A stretch of 64,000 nt of DNA, taken from NCBI GenBank assembly GCA_008933995.1, contig WARS01000030.1, positions 2,559,501-2,623,500 on the forward strand, in the 5' to 3' direction. Position numbers and translations under genes: made by a program. The first letter of the stretch is position 1. Each line of letters opens with the position of its first letter. This document shows positions 27,987-38,673 of this stretch, in pieces. The notes below the pieces were generated by a model. The model saw only the letters and a program-made list of their open reading frames with translations. It was not told the origin of the DNA and did not search any database. The stretch comes from Datnioides undecimradiatus (Eukaryota > Chordata > Actinopteri > Lobotiformes > Datnioididae).

Positions 27987-28743
27987 CCTCGTCACTGTTC
28001 CCACGCTTTTGTTACCTAAAACATTGGCATATTATGGTGTGAAACCAGTTTAAAGTGTGAGTTCCATTAGAATACCATCACACATCTTGGATGATGAACT
28101 GTGGGTTGGATACATCATTGTGCAGGAGACTTTAGATGGAATCAGCCTTATTGCCATTTAGGATCAACAGAGCTGGACTGAATCTGAAAGCTGCGTTATT
28201 TGTTGTGGGGCATTTGGTTCTGGCTGCTTCAGGACTCGTTTGTGTTTGAGATCAGGCTGGTTTGACTTTAAGTGGAAAAGACTTTTGGGACTTGATCGTT
28301 GTTGGAAATGAGAAAGGGTACTGATGACCCCCTCTTACCAGGCGGGGTTTGATATATAGAGCTTAAAGATATCAATGTGTGTTTTTAGATTACAGATTCA
28401 TTTCAGTGTTATTTCATTCTTTAATGTCTGCTAGTTTAAAATCTTACTTATTGTGCAATATATTGTTCAAGGAGTCATGGACTGTCAGATCTTGCTTTGT
28501 TTCCTTATATCATACTTGTGTTGTGGTGGTTTAGTTTAGCCCCGTATATCATTAGGTTCAGAGGTTGTGAATCCACAAATACAGTATGTTTTGCCCGCAG
28601 ACAGTCATGTCATTACATTAAGATCCTCTTAGGTGGACTTGTTTAACCTGTTGGTTTACCATTTGTTTAGATTTCAATCTGACTATATATTATTATTGCA
28701 CATACTCATTTGAAGTCATAGCCTCCCTTTTTTTCTCTTCCAG

Positions 28744-28822
28744 TGTCCAGTTTGAACCGGAGCATGAAAGCACACCTGTACCACCTCGGGACCAGTCAGC
28801 TGCTTCCAGTCAGTCATTCAAA
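28744..28822 (+). other. Exon-like segment (79 bp) upstream of the CpG promoter
   Basis: A strong pyrimidine tract ending tttttctcttccag stops at 28743. The 79-bp segment that follows is bounded by the consensus donor gtaagtta. Two of its three forward frames are open; one reads VQFEPEHESTPVPPRDQ, the other contains MKAHLYHLGTSQLLPV. I recognise neither. It could be an upstream 5' UTR or alternative N-terminal exon of rnf220, an exon of a lncRNA or upstream gene, or a chance pairing of splice signals. Confidence 0.3.
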
Positions 28823-28881
28823 GTAAGTTAGGAGTGAATGAAAAACGTAAAGCTTTTAGCAGGATTGGTCAGTTCCACGTG

Positions 28882-28897
28882 TGACCAGCAGGGGGGT
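28882..28897 (+). promoter_or_regulatory. CTCF-like binding motif
   Basis: The sequence tgaccagcaggggggt fits the CTCF core CCASYAGRKGGC at all but the last position. It lies about 1.9 kb upstream of the candidate first-exon donor, close to the edge of the CpG-rich zone, where an insulator or promoter-loop anchor would be plausible. Occupancy cannot be inferred from sequence alone. Confidence 0.4.
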
Positions 28898-29514
28898 GTA
28901 GTGGAGAGGAAGACGGTGGGGACAGGAGGCTTCCCTTCGCCCTTGTCTCTCTCATTCACCCCCCTCCAGACTTAGACACGCTCTGTCCTGGAAACACACA
29001 CGTGTATGATTTATTTTTTCCAATGATCAATTTATATATTAACAACCACCCACTTAGAACAATATTCCAGGACAAACATTTGAACTTACACTTCTCTTTC
29101 CCATTTATGAAGCGGGGTTGTTTGTTACAGTGATGGTCAGATGATTGAAGCAGAAGGTGCGGTCACACAGAGCTGTCACTTATGGAGGATATGTACTCTC
29201 GTTAATTTAGTCCGCTTCGGTCTCAATGTATTTATTAGAAGGAGAGACAGACAGAATACGCAGAAAGCAATGAATTGTTTTGTTTTTAATCACAGTAATT
29301 ACAGATGTGCAGGGCTTGGTCACAGAAAAGTGATCTGAGAAGCTGGAATTTTTGAAAAAAATGTAATTAGCTCGCTGGTATTTTGGAGTAAACGCGGGAC
29401 TTTTGTTTGAAAATGTCTGGGAAGTTTTGTTTGATCGATGCTGGGACTTTGGCGCGCAGCTCCGGGTGCGGAGTGAACTTCCCCGTCTCACTAAGTTGAG
29501 TCTCTAGTGCGCAC

Positions 29515-29522
29515 TTTATAAG
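29515..29522 (+). promoter_or_regulatory. TATA-like element
   Basis: TTTATAAG lies inside the CpG-rich zone, preceded by gtgcgcac. A start 25-32 bases downstream would fall inside the inverted repeat at 29533-29562. There is no transcript evidence, and the surrounding region resembles a broad CpG promoter. Confidence 0.25.
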
Positions 29523-29532
29523 AGTGTCTGGT

Positions 29533-29562
29533 AGTCCACCTCTTTTTGTTAAGAGGTGGACT
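29533..29562. repeat. Perfect inverted repeat: 12-bp arms, 6-nt loop
   Basis: The left arm agtccacctctt (29533-29544) and the right arm aagaggtggact (29551-29562) are exact reverse complements separated by tttgtt. RNA from either strand would form a 12-bp stem with a six-base loop. The following bases are not T-rich, so it does not resemble an intrinsic terminator, and the stem is too short for a standard pre-miRNA. Confidence 0.85.
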
Positions 29563-30364
29563 TCATTGGCTTTATGGCGAGCAGTCTCTCCAACGGGTGA
29601 AAGAGAGGGGAGAGCCAGGGAGAGAGGGAGGGAGAGAAAGAGGGAGAGAGAGAGGGAGAGGAGGGGGATAATTCATTCACTTTGCGCACAAAGCACAGTG
29701 GAAATCACCCAGGGGAACGAAACGGCAGACAGAGGGGAGAGGCAGAAGGGTGGGGAGGTTTGGGGGCAGTGGGGAAACAGTGTCCACACATGTACACGGA
29801 CAAGCACACTCCTAAAATCTCAATTAAAAATTCAATTTACTATCTGATTCCTAAATTATCGTGTTTCCATTCTCATTCAGTTTAAAGAGGAAAGCCACAT
29901 TTGAGCAGACTCGTCTTTGTGATGTGGTCACTACTGATTTCATCAAAAAGAGTGACACAAATAAGGGACATTAACGCCATCCCGTTCCCTGATCTCTCAC
30001 AGCAGAGGAAACCGACTGATCCAGATTCATTTCAGGCAAGACAGAGGGCAGGCTCCTTGTCTGGGACCAGTGTGTGGCCAAAAAAGCACAAGCATCTCTG
30101 CTGAAATAACAAAGAAGTAGTTGTTAATAGATGAAAGTGTATTTTAACCATGAGGAGGCAGAGAGGTGCTGCGTCTGTGTGTCTGTCAGTCAGTCATTGA
30201 GGGACTCGAGCGCTGCGCGGCAGCACTGCACCTCGGAGCGCGCTGGACACCCCTCCCCTCCCTCCACCGCCTCCCCTGTCCTCCCCATCCACCCCCACAC
30301 TCCCCGCGCAGCCTCGCGCAGCCCAGCTCCAGCCTCACACACGTCGCTGTTGAGCACTGTGAGA

Positions 30365-30391
30365 CCCCCACCCCCCACCCCCCCCATCCCC
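30365..30391 (-). other. G-quadruplex motif on the minus strand
   Basis: Four runs of at least four C on the + strand (ccccc, cccccc, cccccccc, cccc) are separated by one or two bases. The minus strand is therefore a short-loop G-quadruplex candidate. It sits in the CpG promoter zone, roughly 430 bp upstream of the candidate first-exon donor. Confidence 0.6.
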
Positions 30392-30539
30392 TCACACCAC
30401 CAACACCACTGCCTGCCACCGTCTCTGCGATCCTGCGCTCCCTCACCGGCTTCACTCCTCTTTCCTCTCACTGATCGTCCCTCTCGGTGTTTCAGCGGAG
30501 GGCTGCACGCGCGATTGCGCTATTGATACCCACTTTACA

Positions 30540-30818
30540 CTGTGCTTGTGGAAAGTCAGCCTCTCTCTCTTTCTCCCTCGCTCTCTCTGTCCTCCTCTCT
30601 GGCTGCGCTTTGGTAACCTAACAGGGAGGTGTTAACTACTTTTGCTTCCACAAAGCGCCTCCCGTTATCTCCGGTGCTGCTGCGCAAGAGCCAGAAGGGC
30701 CAGTGCTGCTGATATTCCCACTCCGCAGAAAAAAGTTTTCCGTTTGTTGTGAGGATAAAAAAAAGAAGCCGGAAACCGAGGAGTCGTCTGCAGGAGAAGC
30801 GGATTCTGCCACGGCGAG
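30540..30818 (+). other. rnf220: Candidate non-coding first exon of rnf220
   Basis: The segment ends ...gccacggcgag followed by gtgagtaac, a near-perfect donor, inside the CpG-rich region. It starts around a pyrimidine-rich stretch (30558-30600) of the kind that often holds broad transcription start sites, but the exact 5' end cannot be read from sequence. No long ORF with recognisable homology runs through it, in line with a 5' UTR exon. Joining it to exon 2 would remove a 13.5-kb intron. Other first exons are possible. Confidence 0.45.
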
Positions 30819-32111
30819 GTGAGTAACACTGTCTTTTTGTTGTTGTTATGGGGTTTGAAGCTCATACAGTTTGTGCTTTCACGCCTTTTTGGCGTCTTTC
30901 GCTCCTCTGTGTTTTGGAGGCGGATTCCGAATCGTTTCTATAAACTTTCTCTGGGACCGTGCGCTTCGGTCGCTGTGCGCGGTGGCGTTTCCACGCGTAA
31001 AAAACTACATGGAGAGAAAAAGTCACGGCACGGTCTGTCTCAGTTTGGACACGGACTTTTACGCGTGTGCGTGTGAATGAGTTTACGTTTCTCGTACTGT
31101 CTAAGTAAGCGCGTGTGCACGCGCGTTCGGGCACATGCGAGGTTCCCAAACAACAAAGTGACTTCTTGAAAACACTTGTTTCAGTATAGTGCGTGTGTCA
31201 ATGTCATTACGCACACATTAACACCGCCACACATTAGTACACAGCAAGTGCAGCGCGCGGCCACACACCGAGGCAATATTTCAACTTCTTACAACTCTGC
31301 AGGCTGTTTTTTGTCGGTGCTGTAAGGAAGGCGCGTTACGTCCTCTCAGAGTTACTGAGGACATTTTAAAAATTATTCTCAGACATCCCAGTAAAATAAA
31401 TAAAATACAACTAAATCCTGCAAGAAAGACTGTAATATCTATTATTTCTGTATAATTATCCATTCATTATCCACAGTAATGGATAGTCAGCAGGCCCGCG
31501 GTGAATTTATTTACTAAAAAGTTGATTTTTAGTTATTCTCACAGTGACAACGCTGCTTTTATCTCACTGAATCGTTGTGTCTCTGATTTTCAGTGGGAAA
31601 TGCCCGTTCCTTAAACACTGAAGCGCTCATAGTGTGGAGGACGTGATGCTTAAACTGGCCAACCTGCAGCATGGTGGCCCAGTTAGTTGTTGTTTAATAA
31701 AAAGCCTCAGATGAGGCAGATTTTAATGAAACACGAGCATAGTTGGAAATTTATTATGGACTCCTGGACCAGAACCACGCAGTAATAACGGGATTACCAA
31801 TCCTCATAAAGGAATGTGTGTTTTAATCTCTGATTTTAAACCTATATTTTAATTCAGTCAAATATAATTGTAGCAATTCAAATAAAAAACAAAATGACCA
31901 AAGTATTTTTTATATAAACTAAACAGAAAATAGAGAAAACGCAGAGTAAAGAGTTTAACAGGAAGCCCTCCCCCCGTAAGCGTGTGTGAATACAAGTCCT
32001 CTTAAACGCGCAACAAATTATTCTCAGTTTCTCTCAAAGAGAAACAGACGGCGTGAATCCGAAAAGAAGGCGACTCGCTGCGTAGCATGCGCGTGCACGT
32101 GCACACACACC

Positions 32112-32116
<5 letters not shown>

Positions 32117-32173
<57 letters not shown>
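32117..32173. repeat. (AC)28 microsatellite, intron 1
   Basis: Long uninterrupted array, a likely polymorphic marker. Confidence 0.95.
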
Positions 32174-32175
<2 letters not shown>

Positions 32176-32804
32176 CCTGCACACAGTTGGGAAACACCTG
32201 TTAACTAGGGAGCCACTATAATTTACATCCTCCCCCTAAATAAGCAGCGCCCAGCCAGAGGAAGTCCCGGGGGCCTTCCAGCTTCACGGCCGAGCACAGT
32301 GAGCCAAAATCGGCTTCCCCCAAGCGCCTGGTCCCGCTGCTGCTGCGTCGGTCTGACCGATACAACAGTCACTTTTATTTTATGTTTTCGGCCTTTTACC
32401 CCGTCACGTCACGACAAAAGGATTATACATTTTAACAGAATTAAGGATTATTGTTATTGTTGTTATTATTGTAATTGTTGGCAATCAACTTCCACGACTT
32501 TTTTATAGGAGTTTGTGCCATTTTCCTTCATCTTTGCGTGGTCTCCCTCTTCAGATTCTTTTTCTGTAGGCTGACCTTTTTCTTTTTAATATATATATTT
32601 TAAATTCAATAAGTCACCGTTCTTACTCAGAGTGACGGACGCGGACACTAAAAACTGACTTTCTTTTTATTCCTCTCAGTTTCTCCGGACTCACAACTCT
32701 TGCTCTTTTATAGTCGGAAGAAATATTTCACTAATTTGTTCTCACTCTTTTATTTCTTTTCGTACGTTCCCACCATGTCCTAATCACATCCATGCCGTTT
32801 TGTT

Positions 32805-32822
32805 CTTTTTTTTTTTTTTTTT
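32805..32822. repeat. Poly-T tract
   Basis: About eighteen T followed by aagacag. Confidence 0.85.
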
Positions 32823-34189
32823 AAGACAGACCTCACGGAAGCAAACAAGTGAGCAGTCTCGTACGTGCCCTGACACCAGCGCGCATTGCCGCACAAAGCC
32901 GCAACTCCGAGAACAGGGAATAATAAAATTAGTAGTGTGGGAAAAATGCAGCAGAGCCATTAGTGGTAATTTCCAAGTTGAGAAGTCCTCTCACTGCGAG
33001 CAATAAATAGTGCGTAAAAACCCACTTTTGGAGCGAAGGTGCGCCCGAGGCGGGTCATTGAACTCACCGCGCTGTGAAGATTGAATTATACTTCCTCAAA
33101 AATCAGAAACAGCGTATCCAGATCCAGTGAACCCGGCGTGATGAATCCCTTCAAATTGATTTTATTGATTGTCAGATCAACCAGCCCTGACTTCTAACGA
33201 CCAGCCGAGCCTTTTCATTTCCCAACCATACACATTAGCAAGCAATAATGGTCTTTTAAAAGTGGGAAAGTGTGAAGGAGCGGAGCTGTACCTGAAGCAC
33301 TCACTGTTCTTTCCAACCTGTAAAAGTGGCATCACACACGGCGGCTACAGGATGCTCTGTCTGTCTGTCTGTTTCCGGTGTTTCCTTATTAACATGATAA
33401 ATAAAATTAATAAGTTGCATTTATCCTCCTGTAGTCACGTCGTTTCCCCATTAAATACAGTCAATTTCACCTATATTAAACTAGAAAATGCATACATTTA
33501 AATTAATAATTTTGAGGATTGGGAGTTTTATTAAATAGCCTACCCTTAAATCATTGTTTAATTCTTATGTTTTTAATGATATGTTAATGAGACATTGAGA
33601 GCGATTGATTTCAGTCGCACTGCTTTATATAAATGGCTAAAATGCATTAAAACCATCATTTAATAAGACACTGTTAAATAAAAAAAGCCATTTTTAATTA
33701 ATAAATATTAAAGCTGCATTTTTCCCCTCGTACACATCATTTCAGTTTTTGTCTGGCTGTCACCCGGAGTGATGCAGCACAGTCACTTTCTGTATCATTT
33801 CATTATTTTCCGCTTCAGTGTACAGACCTCAGTGATTTATAGGCCGCCGCAGCGACAGCTTCGTATCTTTAAAAATACGTTTCCACGAAAGTCCGATTTT
33901 AAGTCTCAACTTTAAACAAGTGTTTAAATTGTGATTTCTTAAATACAATCTCGTTGGCATTAATTCAGAGACGCCGAGGTCCCAGGGATATAAATCGCTG
34001 CTGATGTCGCCCGCTCTCAGGCATGAACCTAAACAACGCGGGCCCGCTGCACCGCAGTTATGAGCAATTCTGCAGATTTGTTTTCTCAAAACCAAAGTCA
34101 AACAGCCTCGGATTTTAATTTCCACTCAGAATATCTGTGGTCTATTTAATTTTTTCTCAGTTATTCATTTAGGCCTCATCATCCCCTCC

Positions 34190-34240
34190 TGCTCCTCTCC
34201 CTCCCTCTCTCTCCCTCTCTCTCTCCTCTCTTCCCAAAGG
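34190..34240. repeat. (TC)n-rich tract
   Basis: ctccctctctct units between tgctcctct and tcttccc. Confidence 0.8.
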
Positions 34241-34337
34241 AATAGTCCGTAGGCGCTAAAAAGTGTCGAGGTCGGAGGAAAAGTAGCAAAAGATGATTTA
34301 TTCGTCAGCGTTTTCACCCCCACCCCATCCCAACACA

Positions 34338-34339
<2 letters not shown>

Positions 34340-34375
<36 letters not shown>
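34340..34375. repeat. (AC)18 microsatellite, intron 1
   Basis: Uninterrupted AC units. Confidence 0.9.
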
Positions 34376-34382
<7 letters not shown>

Positions 34383-34478
34383 ACAGAGACAAACACACAC
34401 CCACCCTCCACCTCTCTCTCTCAGCAGTCAGCTGTTATTGCTCGCCATTGATCTCTCTTCCTCTCCTCCTTTGCGCAG

Positions 34479-34616
34479 CGAGAAGTGAACTAAAATTAAT
34501 GTCCATTTCACACCTCTCCTCCGGATCGATAGCCGCAGGGAGAGAAGTTTATTTTAATTTGGAGCCGAAGACGCACAAAAAAGAATCCCCTCTCTGCTTT
34601 AATTACCAGCAAACAG
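34479..34616 (+). other. Weak candidate cassette exon inside intron 1
   Basis: A long pyrimidine tract ending ctcctcctttgcgcag stops at 34478. After 138 bp comes CAG followed by gtgaag, a usable but weak donor. The sequence between contains homeodomain-type sites (aaaattaat, tttaattacc), so it could equally be a conserved enhancer. No recognisable protein is encoded. Confidence 0.15.
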
Positions 34617-34732
34617 GTGAAGCCTCCCTGCTCATCGCCACGTACAGACGATCATGAAGTAGCTGGTGCGCAGCTTCAAAATCATTTTCATCTCTTCAGG
34701 ACGTTTTCCTGAGAGAAGTAAAAGTAGATTTC

Positions 34733-34755
34733 TTTCTCTCTCTCTCTCTCTCTCT
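34733..34755. repeat. (TC)n microsatellite
   Basis: About eleven TC units. Confidence 0.85.
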
Positions 34756-35229
34756 GGATGTGGATTCCTGCAGCTCACCAACTTTTATTTACCGCGGCCT
34801 GTCTGAGGGAAAAGAGAATAATCGAAAATGAAACAGCAGCTTTCGTCGCAAAAGGCGTTTCAGCTCATACCAGACATCTCCCTGAAAAACACAGATCAAA
34901 CAAATCAACACATAAATAAACCCACTCGCGTTCAGGCCTTCACCTGTGTGTTCTCGCCTAAAATAATTTTTAAAAAAAAGCCACCTCTCATATTTGGGAA
35001 TATTAATGCGTCGGGACGCGCGCATTAACACCCCCCACCCCCGCCACCCATAACGTGACACTGATAGTAAATTAACCGTGGATCGCTCAGTCGCGACTAG
35101 TTTGATGACCCCCCTCGGTCTATTAAGTCCTATCAATATGCACTAATTCCTCATTCTTTATTAAAACTCCTTCTCCACTCCTTCAGCCCCCCCCCCTTTC
35201 CCTTTTCCCCTTCACCCTCCTCCCTCCCC

Positions 35230-35480
35230 CCGCCGCGTGTGTGTTTTATTATTTTGTGTTAATAAACACTATACGACAGCTAATTTGACATGCAGACGGT
35301 AATTGAAATAAACGCGCCGCCGGTAAATAACAAGTGTTTGAACACGCGGGCACGGGGCGCGGGCCGTCCTCGGAGAGGAGACGCGTCCTGCGCCGTCTGC
35401 ATCTTAAAACTTTGTGTTATTGTTGTCTTGTTATCGCTCTCCTAATCACCATAATTAAGTGCGGAGAGCCGGATGCAATC
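35230..35480. promoter_or_regulatory. Enhancer- or CpG-associated conserved-looking stretch in intron 1
   Basis: AT-rich homeodomain and FOX-type words (gttaataaacac, gctaatttgac, ggtaattgaaataaac, ggtaaataac) run directly into a CpG-rich segment (35340-35400, gggcacggggcgcgggc). The combination suggests an intronic regulatory element, possibly an alternative promoter. Confidence 0.3.
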
Positions 35481-35999
35481 ATTTAACGGGTGGATATTGT
35501 AGGGCTGTCTCGCTTATCAAAAACCAACCAAATCTTCTGCCTCACTGCAAATTGCAGCCTGTCCGCAACGCAGATTGTGTGTTTGGGGCGATTATGATTG
35601 ATTTGTCCAATATTCCGTGTTGGAAAGTTTTATTTATTTTTCTGTGACATTTTTCATACACCGCTTCTTTCTAATATTTTCTAATATTTAAACCGTTATT
35701 CTGCTCATTTTATTGCTGTGTGTTTTTTAAAGAAAAAAGACATTTTAAAGCAGTTTTCCTCTGGTTTGACTAATGAGAGCCATTTAAATGAGATTTTTCC
35801 ATATTTTACTGCAGTATTAAATCACATTAAGCAGCCCAGCCTCTTGTCACATTTCAGAAAATATATGAAAATGCAAAAAAAAAAAGTTTGATATTAATGA
35901 GCTGATTATTTCAGCAAATCAGAATCCTGCTGCAAAACCTGAAGTTTCTCCTCTTCCTGCAAGTCTGCATGCAGACCTAATGATTCCTTTTATTGATGA

Positions 36000-36180
36000 C
36001 AGGAAAGGGGAGTAGCTCATGTCCAGTCATTTTCTATTGGAAGGAAATCACTCCATGGAGGGGATGCAGCTCTGTGTTTAATGGTTTGATTGCATTGGAG
36101 AAGGCAGCCACTGGTAATGCCGTTATAGGGGGAAATATCACTTGGAGACGCTCTCGGCAACAAGAGAAAGTCAAAGAATT
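36000..36180. promoter_or_regulatory. Enhancer-like stretch in intron 1
   Basis: Repeat-free sequence with gtttaatggtttgattgcat and gtaatgccgttatag, next to a pyrimidine-rich low-complexity zone. The assignment rests on appearance only. Confidence 0.2.
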
Positions 36181-37639
36181 AGCCTAATGGGGGGGAGAGG
36201 AGTTGTGTCGGATGTCAGATACTTTCTATTCTCCATATTGCTCCATGTCTCTTTCTCTCTGTGTCCACCCCCCCTTCCCCTCCCGCCACATCATATCTCT
36301 CTCAGGTTCCCCCCTCCTTCCCTCCTCTCCATTCGTCAATTACACCAAGAGCCGTATCACCAAGCTCCCTGCTTGGAAAATAAGCTAATATTCACCCCCT
36401 CCCTTTGCACACCGCCTCCCCAGAAGACACTGCTGGTGCATTTGCTTCCATCGATTGCAGACAGGCAGTATTTGTGTAGCCTACTTATCATTTTTCTCTG
36501 GCGCAGCCAGCCGGGCATCCAGGCAGCAGGCAAGACCGATACAGGCAGCCTGATCGGACTCAGCGCGCGCAGAGATACCTGCAGGACCACACGCCCTTCA
36601 TTCATCTGCATGTGCACACACACACACGGTGGAGTACTCACAGTGTACGCTTGGCAGCCTTTTGATAAGTTAGCATAAAGTTTCACTTGTTGGTTGAGTA
36701 TCGTCCTAAATGCTCCAGGACTGCTGCTGCTCCATATCTCTGACCTCTGGCCTCCATGCAGAGCACAGCAGATCATTTACCGGCAGGCATCAAACACATT
36801 TCCCAGTGTTCCTGTTATCATTATTAACTCCACAATAGAGGATTATTACAGCGAGATCGGGGAGTGAGAACAGTGTACCTGGCAGCAGTTTTTCCTTGTT
36901 AAACTTGAACTAATTGGCTTGCACTTGCATGCAGCCTGTAGTACAAACCGGCCAGCCAGCCGCCTGTCTGCCTGCCAGCCAGCTAGATTAGTGGCTGCTG
37001 TTGTACACGCCGGCGCAGCACAGCAATAAAGAGTCATAGCAGGGCGGCTGGTGCCACACGCACACACATTTACACTCAGTCACGCTGCTGCGGGACAGAT
37101 AGCCGGCGCCGTCACCTGTCGGTCAGGGAGGAGACGCGGGTGTCTACCGTCAGGCGTATAAGGGTTTTTGCCTCGTCTCTGAGAAGGCAAAAGTTCAGAG
37201 CATTCTGACTTGAACAGAAACAGATAAATCGGAGGCATGAGAGCAGACTTTTCAGCTTTTGTGTGCGTGTGTCTTTTTTGTGCCACGGCTTGTCACAGCT
37301 TCCACTGCAACATAAATCAAGCGCAGGAAAATTGCTTTAGCTGAAGCAGAAAGGAAAGCATTTCTGTCATTCTGTCCTCTGTTATTATTTAGCAATGCAA
37401 AGTAATTTCAAACTGCTTTCTTCTATTATTGATTATTGTTATTTTTGAGGTTCTTTTAATCACGTAAATAGCTCAAAATACTTTGAAGCGACAGAAAAAT
37501 TGTCTGGAGCACAGGCCAATGCCGCTGCACCTGACAGCCCTGCAGTGTCTTTAACATGATTGCAGCGAGAGATTTGGTTCACCAATGATCCAAAAATACA
37601 CTTTGGGGATGGTAATCTGTGAGCAATGGAATGGTGTGC

Positions 37640-37900
37640 TTTTCCCATTTAGCCTTGTCTGTACCAGGAATTAGCTGGCCCCCGCTGAACCGGGCCTCGC
37701 TGGTGCTGCCATGAATAGAAATCCCTGCCACAGGTCAGGGCCGACTTCCAGAATGATTTTTGTCCGCCGGCCACGACTCTGTCTCCCAAATCACAAAGGC
37801 TTATTTGAGAAGTAAATCCTCCCGCTTTTTATTTCTTTATTTTTTTTTTTGGTACTGCATGAATGTCAAGGGAAATAAGATGACAAAAACATCATCCCTC
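37640..37900. promoter_or_regulatory. Enhancer-like stretch in intron 1
   Basis: Complex sequence with ccatgaatagaaatccctg, aaatcacaaaggctta and ctgcatgaatgtcaaggg. The aatcacaaagg word resembles SOX/TCF sites. Conservation was not tested. Confidence 0.22.
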
Positions 37901-38479
37901 TTCTTTTTTCTGCATTAAAAAACACAAATTAGTTGAAGCCCTCGGTGCCGAGTAACACGTTTTCCAAAATACATTTGTCGTTAGTTGACTGCCGCACAAA
38001 GCTTGCATGTTCACTCGCACAAGCTCGTCCAATCCTTATTGATTTTTGTTGCCGAATATTGCCCGAGTGTCATTATCCACCCCAGGATGATGATTTGTGT
38101 GTGTGCACGCGTGTGTGTGCGCATTATTAAATCTTACTGTAATATATATATTTTCTCCACACCGCTGGTGCATGTGTGTGCTTTTAACTGCAGCAGCTGC
38201 TGAGTGAAGCGAATAACCAGGTTACAGATTTCATATCAGAGCGGGAGAAAGAGAGGAAGAGAGAGACGAGAGATTGGATATTTGAAAGACATTTGGAAAC
38301 AAAAGTAGGGTTTTACAGCTGAAAGGAAAGACAAGGACAAATAATATGAGCGAGAGAGAGGGAGAGAGAGGAGATAGATGGGTGTGATTCTTATTCACAA
38401 GGACATTTGAGCTTTGCCTCATGGCCAGACATGAATGAGTAGATTTCAATAGTATCGACTGTTGCTTCGGACATCAGCA

Positions 38480-38480
38480 A

Positions 38481-38525
<45 letters not shown>
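38480..38525. repeat. (AC)n microsatellite
   Basis: AC array with one AAAC interruption. Confidence 0.9.
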
Positions 38526-38529
<4 letters not shown>

Positions 38530-38653
38530 GACACCTACTGACGCACAAGCATAAACACCGCAATCTGTCTGGAATACAGAGTGGACCTGTATGCGGCCCA
38601 GCTCACTCTTTTAATGCTAAAAAGAGTGCTAGCACGCACATAGACAAACACGA

Positions 38654-38673
38654 ACACACACACACACACACAC
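38654..38673. repeat. (AC)10 microsatellite
   Basis: Short uninterrupted array. Confidence 0.85.

Larger units (their letters stand above)
15401..28743. other. Non-coding, no gene recognised; two repeat fragments and enhancer-like stretches
   Basis: Apart from the MITE-like element and the L2/V-SINE-like tail, this stretch contains only short random ORFs, pyrimidine-rich patches (25.5-25.7 kb), small (AC)n arrays and several AT-rich stretches with clustered homeodomain-type sites. A gene upstream of rnf220 (eri3 in mammals) would be expected somewhere to the left, but I saw no exon of it. Confidence 0.55.
29440..31270 (+). promoter_or_regulatory. rnf220: CpG-rich promoter-like region upstream of rnf220
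   Basis: CpG dinucleotides, scarce across most of the window, become frequent here: gcgcgcag near 29453, gagcgctgcgcgg near 30208, many CpGs between 30230 and 30530, and again at 30955-31140 and 31250. This is the usual signature of an unmethylated vertebrate promoter. The region ends in a candidate first exon with a consensus donor after 30818, in the right orientation and about 13.5 kb upstream of rnf220 exon 2. A TATA-like TTTATAAG lies at 29515-29522. The link to rnf220 is inferred from position and strand. A divergent minus-strand transcript from the same island cannot be excluded. Confidence 0.55.

Noticed and set aside
1-28743. Search for exons of the expected upstream neighbour (eri3 in mammals)
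   Set aside because: No ERI-type exonuclease sequence was seen on either strand.
30131-30526. Several overlapping frames on both strands in the CpG-rich zone
   Set aside because: GC-rich promoter DNA has few stop codons. The frames overlap on both strands and show no recognisable protein.
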